From Asterionellopsis glacialis (Eukaryota; Bacillariophyta; Plagiogrammaphyceae; Rhaphoneidales; Asterionellopsidaceae): a stretch of 14,218 nt of DNA. Positions 1-9,741 of the stretch are shown in pieces (positions within the stretch are counted from its first letter, which is position 1; each line of letters opens with the position of its first letter). The stretch covers positions 60,749 through 74,966 of the forward strand of contig WKLE02006698.1 in assembly GCA_014885115.2 (NCBI GenBank). The letters are read 5' to 3'. The position numbers were made by a program, and so were the translations under genes. The notes beneath the pieces are model-generated. The model was not told where the DNA came from. It ran no database searches and saw only the letters and a list, made by a program, of their open reading frames with translations.

Positions 1-1
1 T

Positions 2-799
2 CCCTCTATGCTTTACGCTGTGGCAGCAGCACTCGAAGGATGCTCCTTTGTGAATGGGGGGTCGCAAAACACTATTTCGCCTGCCATGAGTGAGCTTTTT
101 GAAAAGTCTTATAGACAAGATTTGAGACTATATGAACAAGTTTCTACAAAACCAGCATATTTACTTGGAACCGATTTTAAGGCAGGACAAACTAAATTTA
201 AGACTGCCGCAGTTGAATACATTCGTTCGTTAGGGCTTAAACCTCGTGTCATCGCAAGTTCTAATCATCTAGGGAACAATGATATGTTGAATTTAACGTC
301 CAAGAAAACTATTCAGGCGAAAATGCGTGTAAAATCTAACATCTTTGGTCCTTGGAATGAAGATGAATTGGACCATCAAGTTAGAGTCATGTACACTAAG
401 TTTATGTTGGACGAGAAACGAGACGTTGTTGAATATACATCCCTTGGTTTTCTACACTGCCCCCATACCATGATGACGTACACACGTTGTATGGACTCGG
501 TCCTTTGTGTACCACTCATGGTTGATTCAGCTGTTTGGTGTGACTACTTTGCTCGAATGGACGCGCAGTCTTCCACTGTTGCTCGAGCAACGGCATATCT
601 GTTCAAGGTCCCTGAAGGTGCTGCCACAGGGGTAGATCCTGGTTTCTTTAGACAAATGCAAGAATTGGAAAAAGCTTTGCAAGATGTTACAGATGGACCA
701 AGTCAAAGTGATAAAAGTGAACTTAAAACAATGATAGATAAGGGAATGGCTGCAGGAATCATTACAGCTGAACAAGCTGCCTCTCTTCTAGCTTTGTAG
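2..799 (+). CDS. INO1: Inositol-3-phosphate synthase, 3' part (5' end outside window)
   Basis: This is the C-terminal part of myo-inositol-3-phosphate synthase, which converts glucose 6-phosphate to inositol 3-phosphate using NAD+. It is the first step of inositol synthesis and is usually cytosolic. The frame is open to the left edge, and the ATG at position 8 lies inside the conserved domain, so it is not the real start. Counting from that Met, family motifs seen are the NGGSQNT stretch (16-22), DFKAGQTK (56-63, whose lysines match the active-site block of the family), SNHLGNND (85-92) and a CMDS..CVPLMVD stretch (about 161-173) that matches the CEDSLLA.P..LDL block. The region between the last two blocks is diverged from yeast and plant enzymes. 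The last 75 or so residues do not resemble the canonical C-terminus; they are Gln/Lys-rich and end in a small Ala-rich helix before TAG. The family call is firm. The divergence is real in the reading frame, with no frameshift seen. Confidence 0.88.
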   Translation, partial: PSMLYAVAAALEGCSFVNGGSQNTISPAMSELFEKSYRQDLRLYEQVSTKPAYLLGTDFKAGQTKFKTAAVEYIRSLGLKPRVIASSNHLGNNDMLNLTSKKTIQAKMRVKSNIFGPWNEDELDHQVRVMYTKFMLDEKRDVVEYTSLGFLHCPHTMMTYTRCMDSVLCVPLMVDSAVWCDYFARMDAQSSTVARATAYLFKVPEGAATGVDPGFFRQMQELEKALQDVTDGPSQSDKSELKTMIDKGMAAGIITAEQAASLLAL

Positions 800-1201
800 G
801 TTAGGAGAAGTGAAGATTAGATCAGGCTGTTATCCCACTTTGTGTTTACGTAAAACAAATGAATAAATACCACAATGATACTTCATGAACGAAGATTTTG
901 TGAATTGTGCGAAAGAAAGTATATTTTTAACCTATTTGGGTATATTTGATTCAAATTGAGTGCTACTAATTTACTTGTATGTGAGGCTATGCATGCTGAT
1001 CTTTGCCACCATTTGAACCCACAAGATTGTACCTTTCTATGACGGGTTCTCATAAACCCCTTTGCATGCAAGCAAAATTAAATTGTGCGATCGTACATAC
1101 GAGAAGGAGTGATATGTAGTTTTCACGTCTGGATTTTAAAAGGGAGATTTTATGCCTGATGTTGTTTTCTTTGAAAAATATGTTTCTCTATTGTTATATG
1201 A
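800..1201. other. Convergent 3' spacer between INO1 and golgin gene
   Basis: A 402-base AT-rich spacer lies between the stop codons of two convergent genes. It should hold both 3' untranslated regions. An AATAAA hexamer is present on the + strand (listed separately). I see no clear poly(A) hexamer for the minus-strand gene and no further gene. Confidence 0.7.
862..867 (+). terminator. Possible poly(A) signal of inositol-phosphate synthase gene
   Basis: An AATAAA hexamer lies 63 bases after the TAG stop, in an A-rich stretch. The position suits a short 3' untranslated region. Poly(A) signals are poorly defined in diatoms, so this is a suggestion only. Confidence 0.4.
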
Positions 1202-4200
1202 TTACGATAAAAATGATGAAAGATCAAGATTTCCGGATTGGACTTTGTTACCCAAGTTTTCCAAAAATGAAGTACCAACACCTTCTAAACTTCCACTAGC
1301 TTCTACATTGCGCATAGCATTTGCTGTTTCCTCAGCAGTTAATTCAAGAACAGCAGACAACACGGGTACAAGTGCCTTGCGTTCACCCAATGTTTTTGCA
1401 TTCAAGTAACTTAGCATAATGTTCTTCAGGTATTCAAGATTTGTACTTCCACTATTACTCGGCACGTCATCTCCTACCATTGGTGGTCTGACCCCACCGG
1501 GCATACGTGGTACAGCACCGAATGGATTTCGAGTACCCATATCAGATGCCAAGGAACTATGTTGTAGTCGGCGATCAGCTCCTGGACCCATCTTCTCATA
1601 TCGACGAAGCTTCGCTTCCGCTTCTTCCATACTTTTCTTCATATCATTCATAGCATCTACAGCATCCATCTTGGATGCTTCAGCATCTCCAAGGAGGTTT
1701 GCAAGACGAGCAATTTCATTCCGTGCAGTATTAAGTTCAGCTTGTTTTTCAATAGCATAGAAAAGGGGTGTCGAATCATTTCCACCTTTAGAACTTTCTT
1801 TACCAGAAGTCGTAGTAGACGCGTGGTACGCTTCTTCATGTGCTTTAGAATTGATACCTCCTCCAACGTATGCAAATTCATCATACTCACTTTCATGACT
1901 TTCCCAAGAAGCAACAGGTTGTGTGAGTCCGACCTTTGAACTTTTGTTATCAATTGCGCCCTTCAATGCTTCCTTGAGTTCCTTGATCGCCTGATTGGCA
2001 CCATTCAATTCTTGCTGAAGCATGAGAATCGTAGCTTCTGATTCCATTGAATTGCCTCCGTTTTGACCATTTTGACGAGCATTAGCCTTACCATCTGCAT
2101 TTCCACCCTTGCTGGATTCGTGACCTTCCATGAAAGCAGCAGCTGCTGATCTCTGGACCTCTTCTCTGAGTGTTTCAGCTTCTTCGCGCAAGTCATCGCA
2201 GTTCCTTTTCATTTCATTAAGGTCTTGCTTCAATTCCATAGATTTTGACTTTTCTTCCTCAATTCCGTTACTCAAGTTATTGACTTCGTTAATTAGTTTC
2301 TCACGGGCCGCACGAGATGCATCAAGTTCGGTTGCCATTTGCTGGTATTCTTCATCTGATTTCTCTAGCATACATTTAGTGTCTTCCAAATCTTTGACTA
2401 GTTGATGATTTTGATCCTCGAACTTTTGAGCTCTACTATCAGCCTCAGCCACAGCCTCTTTGAGATTGGTTTCGGCCATCCGGGCGCGTTCAAGCGCTTC
2501 ATCTGCAGCTGTTTTCGACGCGGAAGCTTCTAATTCTGCTTCTTCCTTGGCAAGGTTTGCAGCTGCTGCTCGGGCGTTGGCCGCAGCCAAAGCCTGCTGA
2601 GCCTTTTTCTTGTAGGCAGAGATAGCCTTTTCACCTACAGCACCTCGCTCATTAATTGCCTTTTTAGCTACTGCCAATTCACCCTCTAAAACTTCCATTC
2701 TTTCTCGCATTTTTTCCATATTGTCACCAGATTCTGCGCGACTACTTTTTTGTTCCTCAAGTTGAGTCTGCAAGTTGTCAACCTGAGTCACCAAGGATTC
2801 ATTCAATGTTTTCAACTCAGTTACCTCACCATGCAATGTCCGACATTCAATCCGACGTTCTTTGAGCTCAGTGGCCACAACTTTAACTCGCCCCTTCAAA
2901 GTGGCGTAGGCTTCATTCGAACTCTCAACCTCCTTGTTAGATGCATCAAGAGCCTCCTGCAATTTTTACAACACAAAACGAGTAAACACAAATGATGTTA
3001 GCAACTACTCGCATCAATCAAAAGAGTACCAAACAGGCTGATACATACCTTAAGTTTTTCAACTTCCTTGCCTCTGGCTAAAGATGCCTCTTCCATTGCT
3101 TTATGCTGGGACTTGAGTCTCTCAATATCTAGATCATAAGTCTTGGTCGCCTTGCCCATGGCGTTATTCCTATTATACAAAAGCCACCACACAAGCAGCA
3201 GAAGAAGCATGATGAGATCCATTTTCTTCCAGAAATCAACCACTCAAACAGCAAACCCATTTTTACGAGTTTTCCAAACAATCATGGAACGAAAAATAAG
3301 CCAAAGCCAAACACATAAACTTACCGCTCTTCTAGCAATTTTTGAGTTCCCTCTAATTCACGTTTCAAAACATCCATTTTCAAAAATAAACCATCCTTTT
3401 GCTGTGCTGCTTTTTTAAGATCGGTATCTTTTTCCTTCAGTTGTTGACGAAATTCGGATTCAATTTCTTTCATGGTTGCTACGCATTGTTCGTGATCGCC
3501 ACCACTAGAATTTTCTAATTCTTCCTTATGACGTCGTTCCATTTGTTTCATTTCTTCTTGATAATATTCTTCAAGTCGTTGAATTTGCATTGTAAATTGT
3601 TCCATCATTTGATCAGAAGCTACATCAGGTGCTGATTTAGTTGCATCTGAAAGTGATTCTTGTTCGGAAGAAGGAGTTGCTTTATCCATGATTGCTGCTG
3701 CTACTGATTTACTTTGTTCTTGTGGCATTCCGTTGGAACCAGAATCTGCTGTTGTTGTCGTCCCTACCGGTAGCACCTCATCTTCTTGCATGTTATCTAA
3801 ATCTGCTGCAAACGAATCATTGATGACACCGTCATCTTGTTGTTGTTGTTCCAACACCGTTTCCTTTGCGACAGCAGCCTCTTCACTGGTTTCATCACTT
3901 TCACGTTCCATACTTTTATGTGTCACTTCATGAACTTCTGTATCATCCTCTACTACTGAAGTTGGTTCCGCAAATTCTTCGCCAACATCGTCTACTGGCT
4001 GAGAATAAAAAAGATTCATCAAGCCTCCACTACTACCAAAAACATCTGCAGTTGATGTGGCATTGATAGGTGGTGTGTCTACCGCTTGATCATCCGTCAC
4101 GAATTGGACTTCTTCCTCTTCTTCTACCTCTGTCTCATCCTCAATAATGAATTCATTCTTTGGTTCTTCCATGGCATCTGATGCTGATGGCCAAATATTG

Positions 4201-6829
4201 TTGGTTTCATCAGCTTCCGTTGGTTGCGCGACATCAGCTGAAGCAATAATTGTTGTTTCTCTAGCCAATTCTTGTCGTAATCTTTCTTCGTGCTCAGCTA
4301 AATTATTTAACTCAGAATCAATACTCGTAGGTGTATTTTCTATCGACAGATTGTTTGACTTTGCCACATCGTCCTTGTCATCCTCATACTTTTCATCCTC
4401 GACGTCATCACCATCATCACCATGAAGAAATGAATCAAGTTTTTCAGAGGCTGCTACTGTATCTGATACAGCTTGATTTAAGAATTGTGAATTATTTACA
4501 TTTTCCGGCACAGCACCGATTGGGCTAATTAATGGACTCATCATCATTGATGATTCTTCATTATTGCTAACATCACCACCAGCAACATCAATGAGCAATG
4601 GATCTGATGATGGAGTGTCAAACATTATCTCTTCGTCGCCATCCTCCTCCTGAGCTGCTGCAACAACCGCAACTGCTTCTGTACTGAAAAACACATTGTC
4701 ATTATCAGGTGTAGCTACTTGTTGTTCAGGATTGGTTACTTCAGCATCGGCATCGGCATTATCATCAGCATTGACACCATCGTCGTCACTGTCTGATTCA
4801 TCATCGTACATGACATCTAAATCATTCATTGAATCATCATTGATAGAAAACACCTCCTCTTCTCCCTTGATTAAAGAAGAATCAGTTTGTAATTTTAGCT
4901 GCATTTTTTCGTTTTCTTCTATTGGTGTTGTTCCTACCAAAGTATCATCCTTTTGTTCCTTGGCAAAGGCATCATCTTGTTCAACTAGGGTAGTACCATT
5001 TGATTCTATTTCTTCGGTAACTACTACTACTGGAGACTCATCCACCAAAGGAGAAGGCATTGTTGTTGCTGTCACTATATTGTCTTGTTGTTCTTGTTGT
5101 TGTTGTTCGTCCTCGTTTGTTTCAAAAATGTTTGTGTCGTTCGATTCTACTGGAGTAGGTGGTTGCGGTGTCAATTCTTCTTGCACTTTTGCTGCTGTTG
5201 GAGTTTCTAATGGTGGTTCGGGTAGGATTGTTTCATCCTTTGTTTCCTCGACTACTGGTACAGTATCTACTTTGGTATCATCTTCCACAATAACATCCGC
5301 ATCATTATCAATATCCTCCTCAAATTCCCATTCATCACCAGTTGTATCGATCGGACTATCATCATTATCAACTGCTGCTGGGGATATCATGTCGTTATCA
5401 GACTCTGTTGCTGCTGGAGGTTGAACACGGTTTGCTTCTCCCTCTTCTTTTGTATCTTTCATATCTGGCAGTGTCGTTGCCACTGTTGGTGTAGTAGTTG
5501 TTCCTACTGTAGTCTCTGCTGCTGCAACCAAAGATAAATTTTCATTCGATTCACCCATTCCAGATGTATCATCCTCAAAATCCCATTCACCACCACTTGC
5601 AGCACCGGTATCAGTCGAAGGAGCTATGGCTAGATTCAACAAATTGCTATTGGTATCGTTTTGTGGTGATGTTTCATCATTAGTGACTTTGTCGGTACTA
5701 GTCGTTTCTGCAGTTGTTACGGGGTTGGTAGATACTATTGGTTGTACTAATGGCTGTTCGTTTTCTTCTTCCACTTGAAAATCTTCCGTCGTCGTCGTTG
5801 TTTCAACAACATCTTCTTTATCCTCCTGTTTCTCAACCTCATCTTGGACATTCGTATCATCAAAATCCCAAGTTTCCTCTTCTACATCTTCTACATCTTT
5901 TTCCAATTCATCTTTGGTAAATGGAGTAGGATCGTTTTCCGTAGTAACTACCGGTGGAGGTGGTGGTAATTGTTGTTGTTGTTGTTGCGTGGTGTTAGTA
6001 GTAGTAGTAGTAGTTAGTGGTGCTGCTTCCTTCTGTTTGGGTTGTGGTGTTTCCAACATGGAATCATCAATCGATTCTTCTTCAAATACAACCTCATCAT
6101 CATTCTTCTTGGTGGTGGTAGTGGAGGATGAAACAATCTTTTGAGACAAGGATGACGACGAGGAAGATATCATTTTCTTCATAATGCCACTAGGTTTGGT
6201 AGTATTGGTGGTGGAAGGTGGTATTGCTGTCAACGTTGGTGTGGTCATTGTCATTCCCGCAGCTGCAAAAAAATCATTGTTGCTGTTCCCATTGCTCATT
6301 GGTGTAGTTGTTGTTTTGGTAAAAGGTGAAAAAGAAGAAGTCATGGATGATTTAGGTGGAGTGTTTTTCTTTTTGGAAAGCGGTTTTGTATTCATAGAAA
6401 TGGGTGTGGAGGACAATGGTGGTGTTACAGGTGCTGTCATTGCAGGCTTTGGTGGTTCATGAAACGCATCTGCATTATTATTTTGCTCTTCCGTACTTGG
6501 ACTACTACTACCACCACCACCACCACCTTGCATGGAATCTAAATTAAACATGGACACAGCATCTGTGACAGCATCCGACTAAGAAAAACATGACAAAGGA
6601 AAAAAACAAAACAAAAATCAGGACATGATGGTAAGAGAGAAAAGAAGAGGTTGGGAAATTTCGTGTGTTGGATGCACAAATACGTACAAAACTGTACTGC
6701 ATCTACATGCCAGTGACGGTAAACAAAACACACACACCCCCAAAAAAAACTCACCGGAAAGGAAATTTCCATGGTTGCTGCTTGCTGCTCTACCTTTTTT
6801 GCTAAATCAGCAAATGTAGAACCCCACAT
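1202..6829 (-). CDS. GRIP-domain golgin with long acidic N-terminal region (4 exons)
   Basis: Predicted trans-Golgi tether. Reading the minus strand, exons are 6829-6755, 6578-3325, 3169-3049 and 2956-1202. They join in frame into 1734 residues. The start ATG at 6829 is chosen because no in-frame ATG lies between it and an upstream TAG.
Domains in order:
- residues 1-25: short Trp/Phe-containing amphipathic segment (MWGSTFADLAKKVEQQ);
- about 36-250: low complexity, rich in Gly, Ser, Thr, Pro and Gln;
- about 250-1010: strongly acidic, probably disordered, with Trp-x-Phe motifs at W262, W357 and W442;
- about 1013-1418: coiled coil;
- shorter coiled coils near 1453-1490 and 1548-1604;
- 1656-1698: GRIP domain (EYLKNIML, then ALVPVLSAVLELTAEE).
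The GRIP pattern is closest to that of GCC185 as I remember it, including the conserved Tyr. GRIP domains dimerise and bind Arl1-GTP on trans-Golgi membranes. Residues 1699-1734 are a short tail. No transmembrane segment is seen. The golgin/GRIP call is well supported; cargo specificity is not known. Confidence 0.86.
1313..1441 (-). other. GRIP domain of the golgin
   Basis: Encodes residues 1656-1698. It shows the family pattern NLEYLKN, a hydrophobic helix, a charged GER turn, ALVPVLSAVLEL and TAEE. The Tyr of EYLKN is the residue family knowledge ties to Arl1 binding. It lies 36 residues from the C-terminus, the usual place for GRIP. Confidence 0.85.
2957..3048 (-). other. Golgin intron 3
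   Basis: A 92-base phase-0 intron. The minus strand reads AAG|GTATGT at the donor and TTGCAG|GAG at the acceptor. A textbook branch-point sequence, TGCTAAC, lies at 2997-3003, about 40 bases before the acceptor. Removal joins two coiled-coil segments in frame. Confidence 0.9.
3170..3324 (-). other. Golgin intron 2
   Basis: A 155-base intron. The donor is GCG|GTAAGT and the acceptor ATAATAG|GAAT. It splits an Arg codon (CG + G). The unspliced frame hits TAA just inside the intron, so splicing is required to reach the coiled coil and GRIP domain. Confidence 0.9.
5970..6013. repeat. Trinucleotide repeats coding for Gln and Thr in golgin
   Basis: On the + strand there are six TTG units (5970-5987) and then six TAG units (5996-6013). 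On the coding strand these read CAA, coding for six Gln, and CTA shifted by one base, which contributes to the adjacent Thr run. Similar short Gln (near 3838-3850 and 5086-5106) and Thr runs occur elsewhere in the same exon. Such pure tracts are expected to vary in length between alleles. Confidence 0.85.
6579..6754 (-). other. Golgin intron 1
   Basis: A 176-base phase-0 intron. The donor is CCG|GTGAGT and the acceptor TTTTTCTTAG|TCG. It joins the 25-residue first exon to the long second exon. The plus strand of this interval holds CA-rich and A-rich simple sequence. Confidence 0.85.
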
Positions 6830-7664
6830 GATTGCAATTGTGTGACCAGATGGACCAATGTCCTCTCTGCTATTTCTCTAAACGATAATGGAGACTACAG
6901 AGATTGACAAGATGTAGCAACACCAATGTCGGCTTTCTGAGAACTACGTCGAATCCCGTGGCAGCTAATCTACAGTAAATTTTTATCTTGCTCCTACAGT
7001 CTGCAGTGATCGCGAGAAGATCCGTTAGCTTTGGCGTGCTTGCTTGGTTTTTTTGTGTGTGTATGGGTGTGGGTTGAGACTTGGCAGACATTATCCATAA
7101 TGACTTTTTTGCTTGCTCACAACTTTGACGCATCTCTAAATAATACAGTAAATATTACTCCTATTATATAATGTCTCTCGTCAAATCAGACTCAATGGAT
7201 TCATTCGACTCCATAATTTCAAATAACTTGATAATTTTTCATCTTCTCCACTCCTCTACCAAAAAAGTGGAAAAGCAATTATCGATCAATTGAGGAGTGT
7301 TCGACGTTGCTGCATGCATATTATATTAATAGATTTGAATTTTTGAACCAGCAGCATCGTCCATGAAATGCAAACCGAACTTATTTCACATTGCTTCCAA
7401 CCAAACACCAAAGACCAAGCACATCCCAAAATAATAATAGTCACCACTACAGTAACAGAGGAGAACATTTACCTTACTCGCCCTGCACACAGTACAGGTA
7501 GTCCTACACTCTTTGAATATATCATACCTGGTATAATACATACACACAATAATATCTTACACATTATTATTTCTAGAAAATTGTCAACTTATTCACCAGT
7601 GTCCTGTATGGGTGATACAGATATCTGTCCATTACACAACTTTTGAACAACAAACACAACAAAA
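6830..7664. promoter_or_regulatory. Divergent promoter region, golgin and glycosyltransferase
   Basis: An 835-base non-coding spacer lies between two divergent start codons, so it should hold both promoters and 5' untranslated regions. It is AT-rich with TATA-like stretches (for example near 7163-7173 and 7317-7330) and a GT-rich stretch near 7050-7075. The short open frames in it have no recognisable protein character. The last 20 or so bases before the glycosyltransferase ATG are CAA/ACA-rich. A 12-base palindrome at 7617-7628 is listed separately. No TATA box can be assigned with confidence. Confidence 0.6.
7604..7628. promoter_or_regulatory. Overlapping dyads just upstream of the glycosyltransferase ATG
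   Basis: CTGTAT and ATACAG form 6-base arms around a 5-base centre (7604-7620). This overlaps a perfect 12-base palindrome, ACAGATATCTGT (7617-7628). The palindrome ends 36 bases before the ATG at 7665. It could be a factor-binding site or a small 5'-leader hairpin; the function is unknown. Confidence 0.4.
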
Positions 7665-9032
7665 ATGCCAACAACAACAACAATATCATCATCCACATCC
7701 AGACATCACCAACACCAACGTAAACGTGATGTACTCATGTTTGCAGTTGGATCCGTATGTACACTAGCAATCATGGGGATGGTGCAAAATCTTTCAGGTA
7801 GTGCACGCATGATGATGATGATGACGACGACGACGACGACACCCTCCTTTAATTCCCCCCTTGATGTAACATTGCCTGCAACTACTGCAAATCAAAAAGT
7901 ACAAGAGGCACAAGAAAAATTAGAAACATACCGATCTAAAGCTGCGAGTAACGGTACTGTTGTTGCTACTTCTGATACGGACAAGCAAACAAAAGACCAA
8001 GATGGAGAATGGACACATTATGACGGTGTTGTCATTGCGACTAAGATTCATGGTCCCGATGATAGAGGTGCTATACGACAAGTGGTATGTTTATTAACAG
8101 AGGGGTATAACAAATATGTCAAATATAACATTATTATCTTTTCGACATTACCATGGGAAGATGAGCATGTCAAATATGTACAAGAATATGCAGGTGACGA
8201 TGTCAAGGTAACGGTTGTCGCTGACCCCTTCACGTTGGAAGAACGTCTTGCCAACATGTCAGATACGGAACGTTCCATGTTGTTTAAACGATGCAATGAG
8301 CCCGAGAATGGTACATTAACATGGGACCATCGTTGTTGTGAAGAAGGGTATCCCCATTGTACAGGATTAGGGTATGCATGGCAAAGTGAATTCCGATCCT
8401 ATCAAGTATGGACACGATCCGCCTTGGATCCCTACAAGTATATGTTTTGGTTTGATTCAGATGCATTCCTGACACAAGCATGGACACCCAAGAATGATCC
8501 CGTCAAGGTCATGATTGAAAATGATTTATTATTATTATTTGATAATTTTCCCAGGGGAAGAGGGCGAGATGCTGCACTGAAAGAAAGAATACAACAAGCA
8601 TACAATACTTCCCTCTGTTTTATAGGATTAGAAGAAAACGGTGCATTTAGGCCTAGACTTTCACCTGATTGCAATCCTAACTTTGGACTAGTCCATGGAT
8701 TCTTTCATATTACCAATTTAGATTTTTATCGATCCGAACAACAAATGAAATGGTCCAAAATCTTGACAGCACCCTATCACTTTCAACGTCAATTTGATGA
8801 TCAAATCGCCGTCACAGTCCCACCCGCTATACTGGCACCTCATCGAGCATGGGATATGAGACGTGCCGGACTTAACTTAAGTGTATGGCATAATGGTGAA
8901 ATGGATGGGAAAGTAAAGGAACCTATCAAACCACGTGGATATAAAAAATGGTTCCATACTGTAGCGAAAGACTATTGGCCAGAGGGATACAATGCATGTA
9001 AACGTGTTACCCACCATGCTGGTCGACGGTAA
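7665..9032 (+). CDS. Golgi-type GT-A glycosyltransferase, type II membrane protein
   Basis: Probable secretory-pathway sugar transferase of 455 residues in one exon. Residues 1-22 are Ser/Thr/His/Arg-rich and cytosolic. Residues 23-40 form one hydrophobic segment (signal anchor), followed by a Met/Thr-rich stem to about 115 and a catalytic domain from about 118. Catalytic-domain features are a first beta strand DGVVIATKIHG (120-130), a six-Cys-type insertion (RCNEPENG, RCCEEGYPHC) and YMFWFDSDAFL, with the likely metal/nucleotide-sugar DxD at 264-266. Next come NFGLVHGFFHITNLDFYRSE (339-358), then FDDQIAVTVP and VWHN. The order and spacing resemble GT15 (Kre2/Mnt1 alpha-1,2-mannosyltransferases: a block like FWSNFEIADLDFFRS, then W.D..VHS), but the acidic motif differs. 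Several Asn-x-Ser/Thr sites lie in the lumenal part. The ATG lies in an A-rich leader and begins the anchor-containing protein. The glycosyltransferase call is good; the donor and acceptor sugars are not known. Confidence 0.68.
   Translation: MPTTTTISSSTSRHHQHQRKRDVLMFAVGSVCTLAIMGMVQNLSGSARMMMMMTTTTTTPSFNSPLDVTLPATTANQKVQEAQEKLETYRSKAASNGTVVATSDTDKQTKDQDGEWTHYDGVVIATKIHGPDDRGAIRQVVCLLTEGYNKYVKYNIIIFSTLPWEDEHVKYVQEYAGDDVKVTVVADPFTLEERLANMSDTERSMLFKRCNEPENGTLTWDHRCCEEGYPHCTGLGYAWQSEFRSYQVWTRSALDPYKYMFWFDSDAFLTQAWTPKNDPVKVMIENDLLLLFDNFPRGRGRDAALKERIQQAYNTSLCFIGLEENGAFRPRLSPDCNPNFGLVHGFFHITNLDFYRSEQQMKWSKILTAPYHFQRQFDDQIAVTVPPAILAPHRAWDMRRAGLNLSVWHNGEMDGKVKEPIKPRGYKKWFHTVAKDYWPEGYNACKRVTHHAGRR
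7809..7838 (+). repeat. (ATG)5(ACG)5 microsatellite in glycosyltransferase stem
   Basis: Five ATG codons are followed by five ACG codons (then one ACA), coding for Met5 Thr6 in the stem just after the membrane anchor. This compound in-frame repeat is likely to vary in length without affecting the catalytic domain. Confidence 0.9.
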
Positions 9033-9653
9033 AAAAAAAGGTGGGCAATGAGGTGTTTAAAAAAAAAGGAAACGAAAATCTTTTTGACAATCGAAAGTAG
9101 CAGCCATCCATCACCATACCACACGGGACATATTTACCTTGCTACAATCATGTTGCTTTTAAACCACGGACAAATTATGATTTTGTTTTGAATAGAAACC
9201 TTTCTCTAGAGTTATCATATTCTTCCTTGACCATGCCATTGGAGTTGTTATTTCATGCAGTATCACAGTATTAGATGCAGAAGCTTGGAATCTTCCACTG
9301 CGTATTTCTAGCAAATATAAAGAATCAATCTATAGATGAAAGCTACCATTCTAGATATTGGATTTTTCTTTATGGTTGAAGTTGACGGAACGACCCGAAA
9401 AAAGGCACGTCCGAAGTGTATGCCAATAATGAATATTCCTAATTTTAAAAAGCTTTTTCCTTCATATATTTTAAATCAGAGCACCTCCCTTTCTTCTCAT
9501 GCAAAATCCAGAAAGATGGTACAACTGCATGGAGTTTATATAAATATTGGAAAATCACCATGATGTTGTAGTTTCAATCTGTTGGAATACAGTATGTTGT
9601 GTGCTGATAGGGTTACAGGAAATATCAGTGTTTTTGCTTGTAAACATGTTGTG

Positions 9654-9659
9654 AATAAA
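9654..9659 (+). terminator. AATAAA hexamer downstream of glycosyltransferase
   Basis: AATAAA is followed by a GT-rich stretch (GGGTTCGGGTTTTTG), as at many poly(A) sites. It lies about 620 bases after the stop, which is long for a compact genome, so a nearer unrecognised site may be used. Confidence 0.25.
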
Positions 9660-9741
9660 GAGGGTTCGGGTTTTTGTTCCGAATGTTCGTTTTGTCTGCT
9701 ACAGGGATTGAGAGTATGCTCGCTTTTGTCTAATCAACCTG

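Noticed and set aside
8..10. ATG at position 8 as the start of inositol-phosphate synthase
   Set aside because: It lies inside a conserved block, and the frame stays open to the window edge, so the gene begins outside.
4696..5424. 242-residue open frame on the + strand
   Set aside because: Ser/Val/Cys-rich antisense shadow of the acidic Asp/Glu/Thr-rich golgin exon; the golgin frame is longer and has spliced domain continuity.
7368..7646. 92-residue open frame upstream of the glycosyltransferase
   Set aside because: Lies in the divergent promoter region, Thr/Ile/His-rich as expected of AT-rich DNA, and overlaps another short frame on the other strand.
9336..9563. 75-residue open frame between the glycosyltransferase and PfkB kinase genes
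   Set aside because: No recognisable domain, no nearby gene context and composition like translated AT-rich spacer. It would need transcript evidence.
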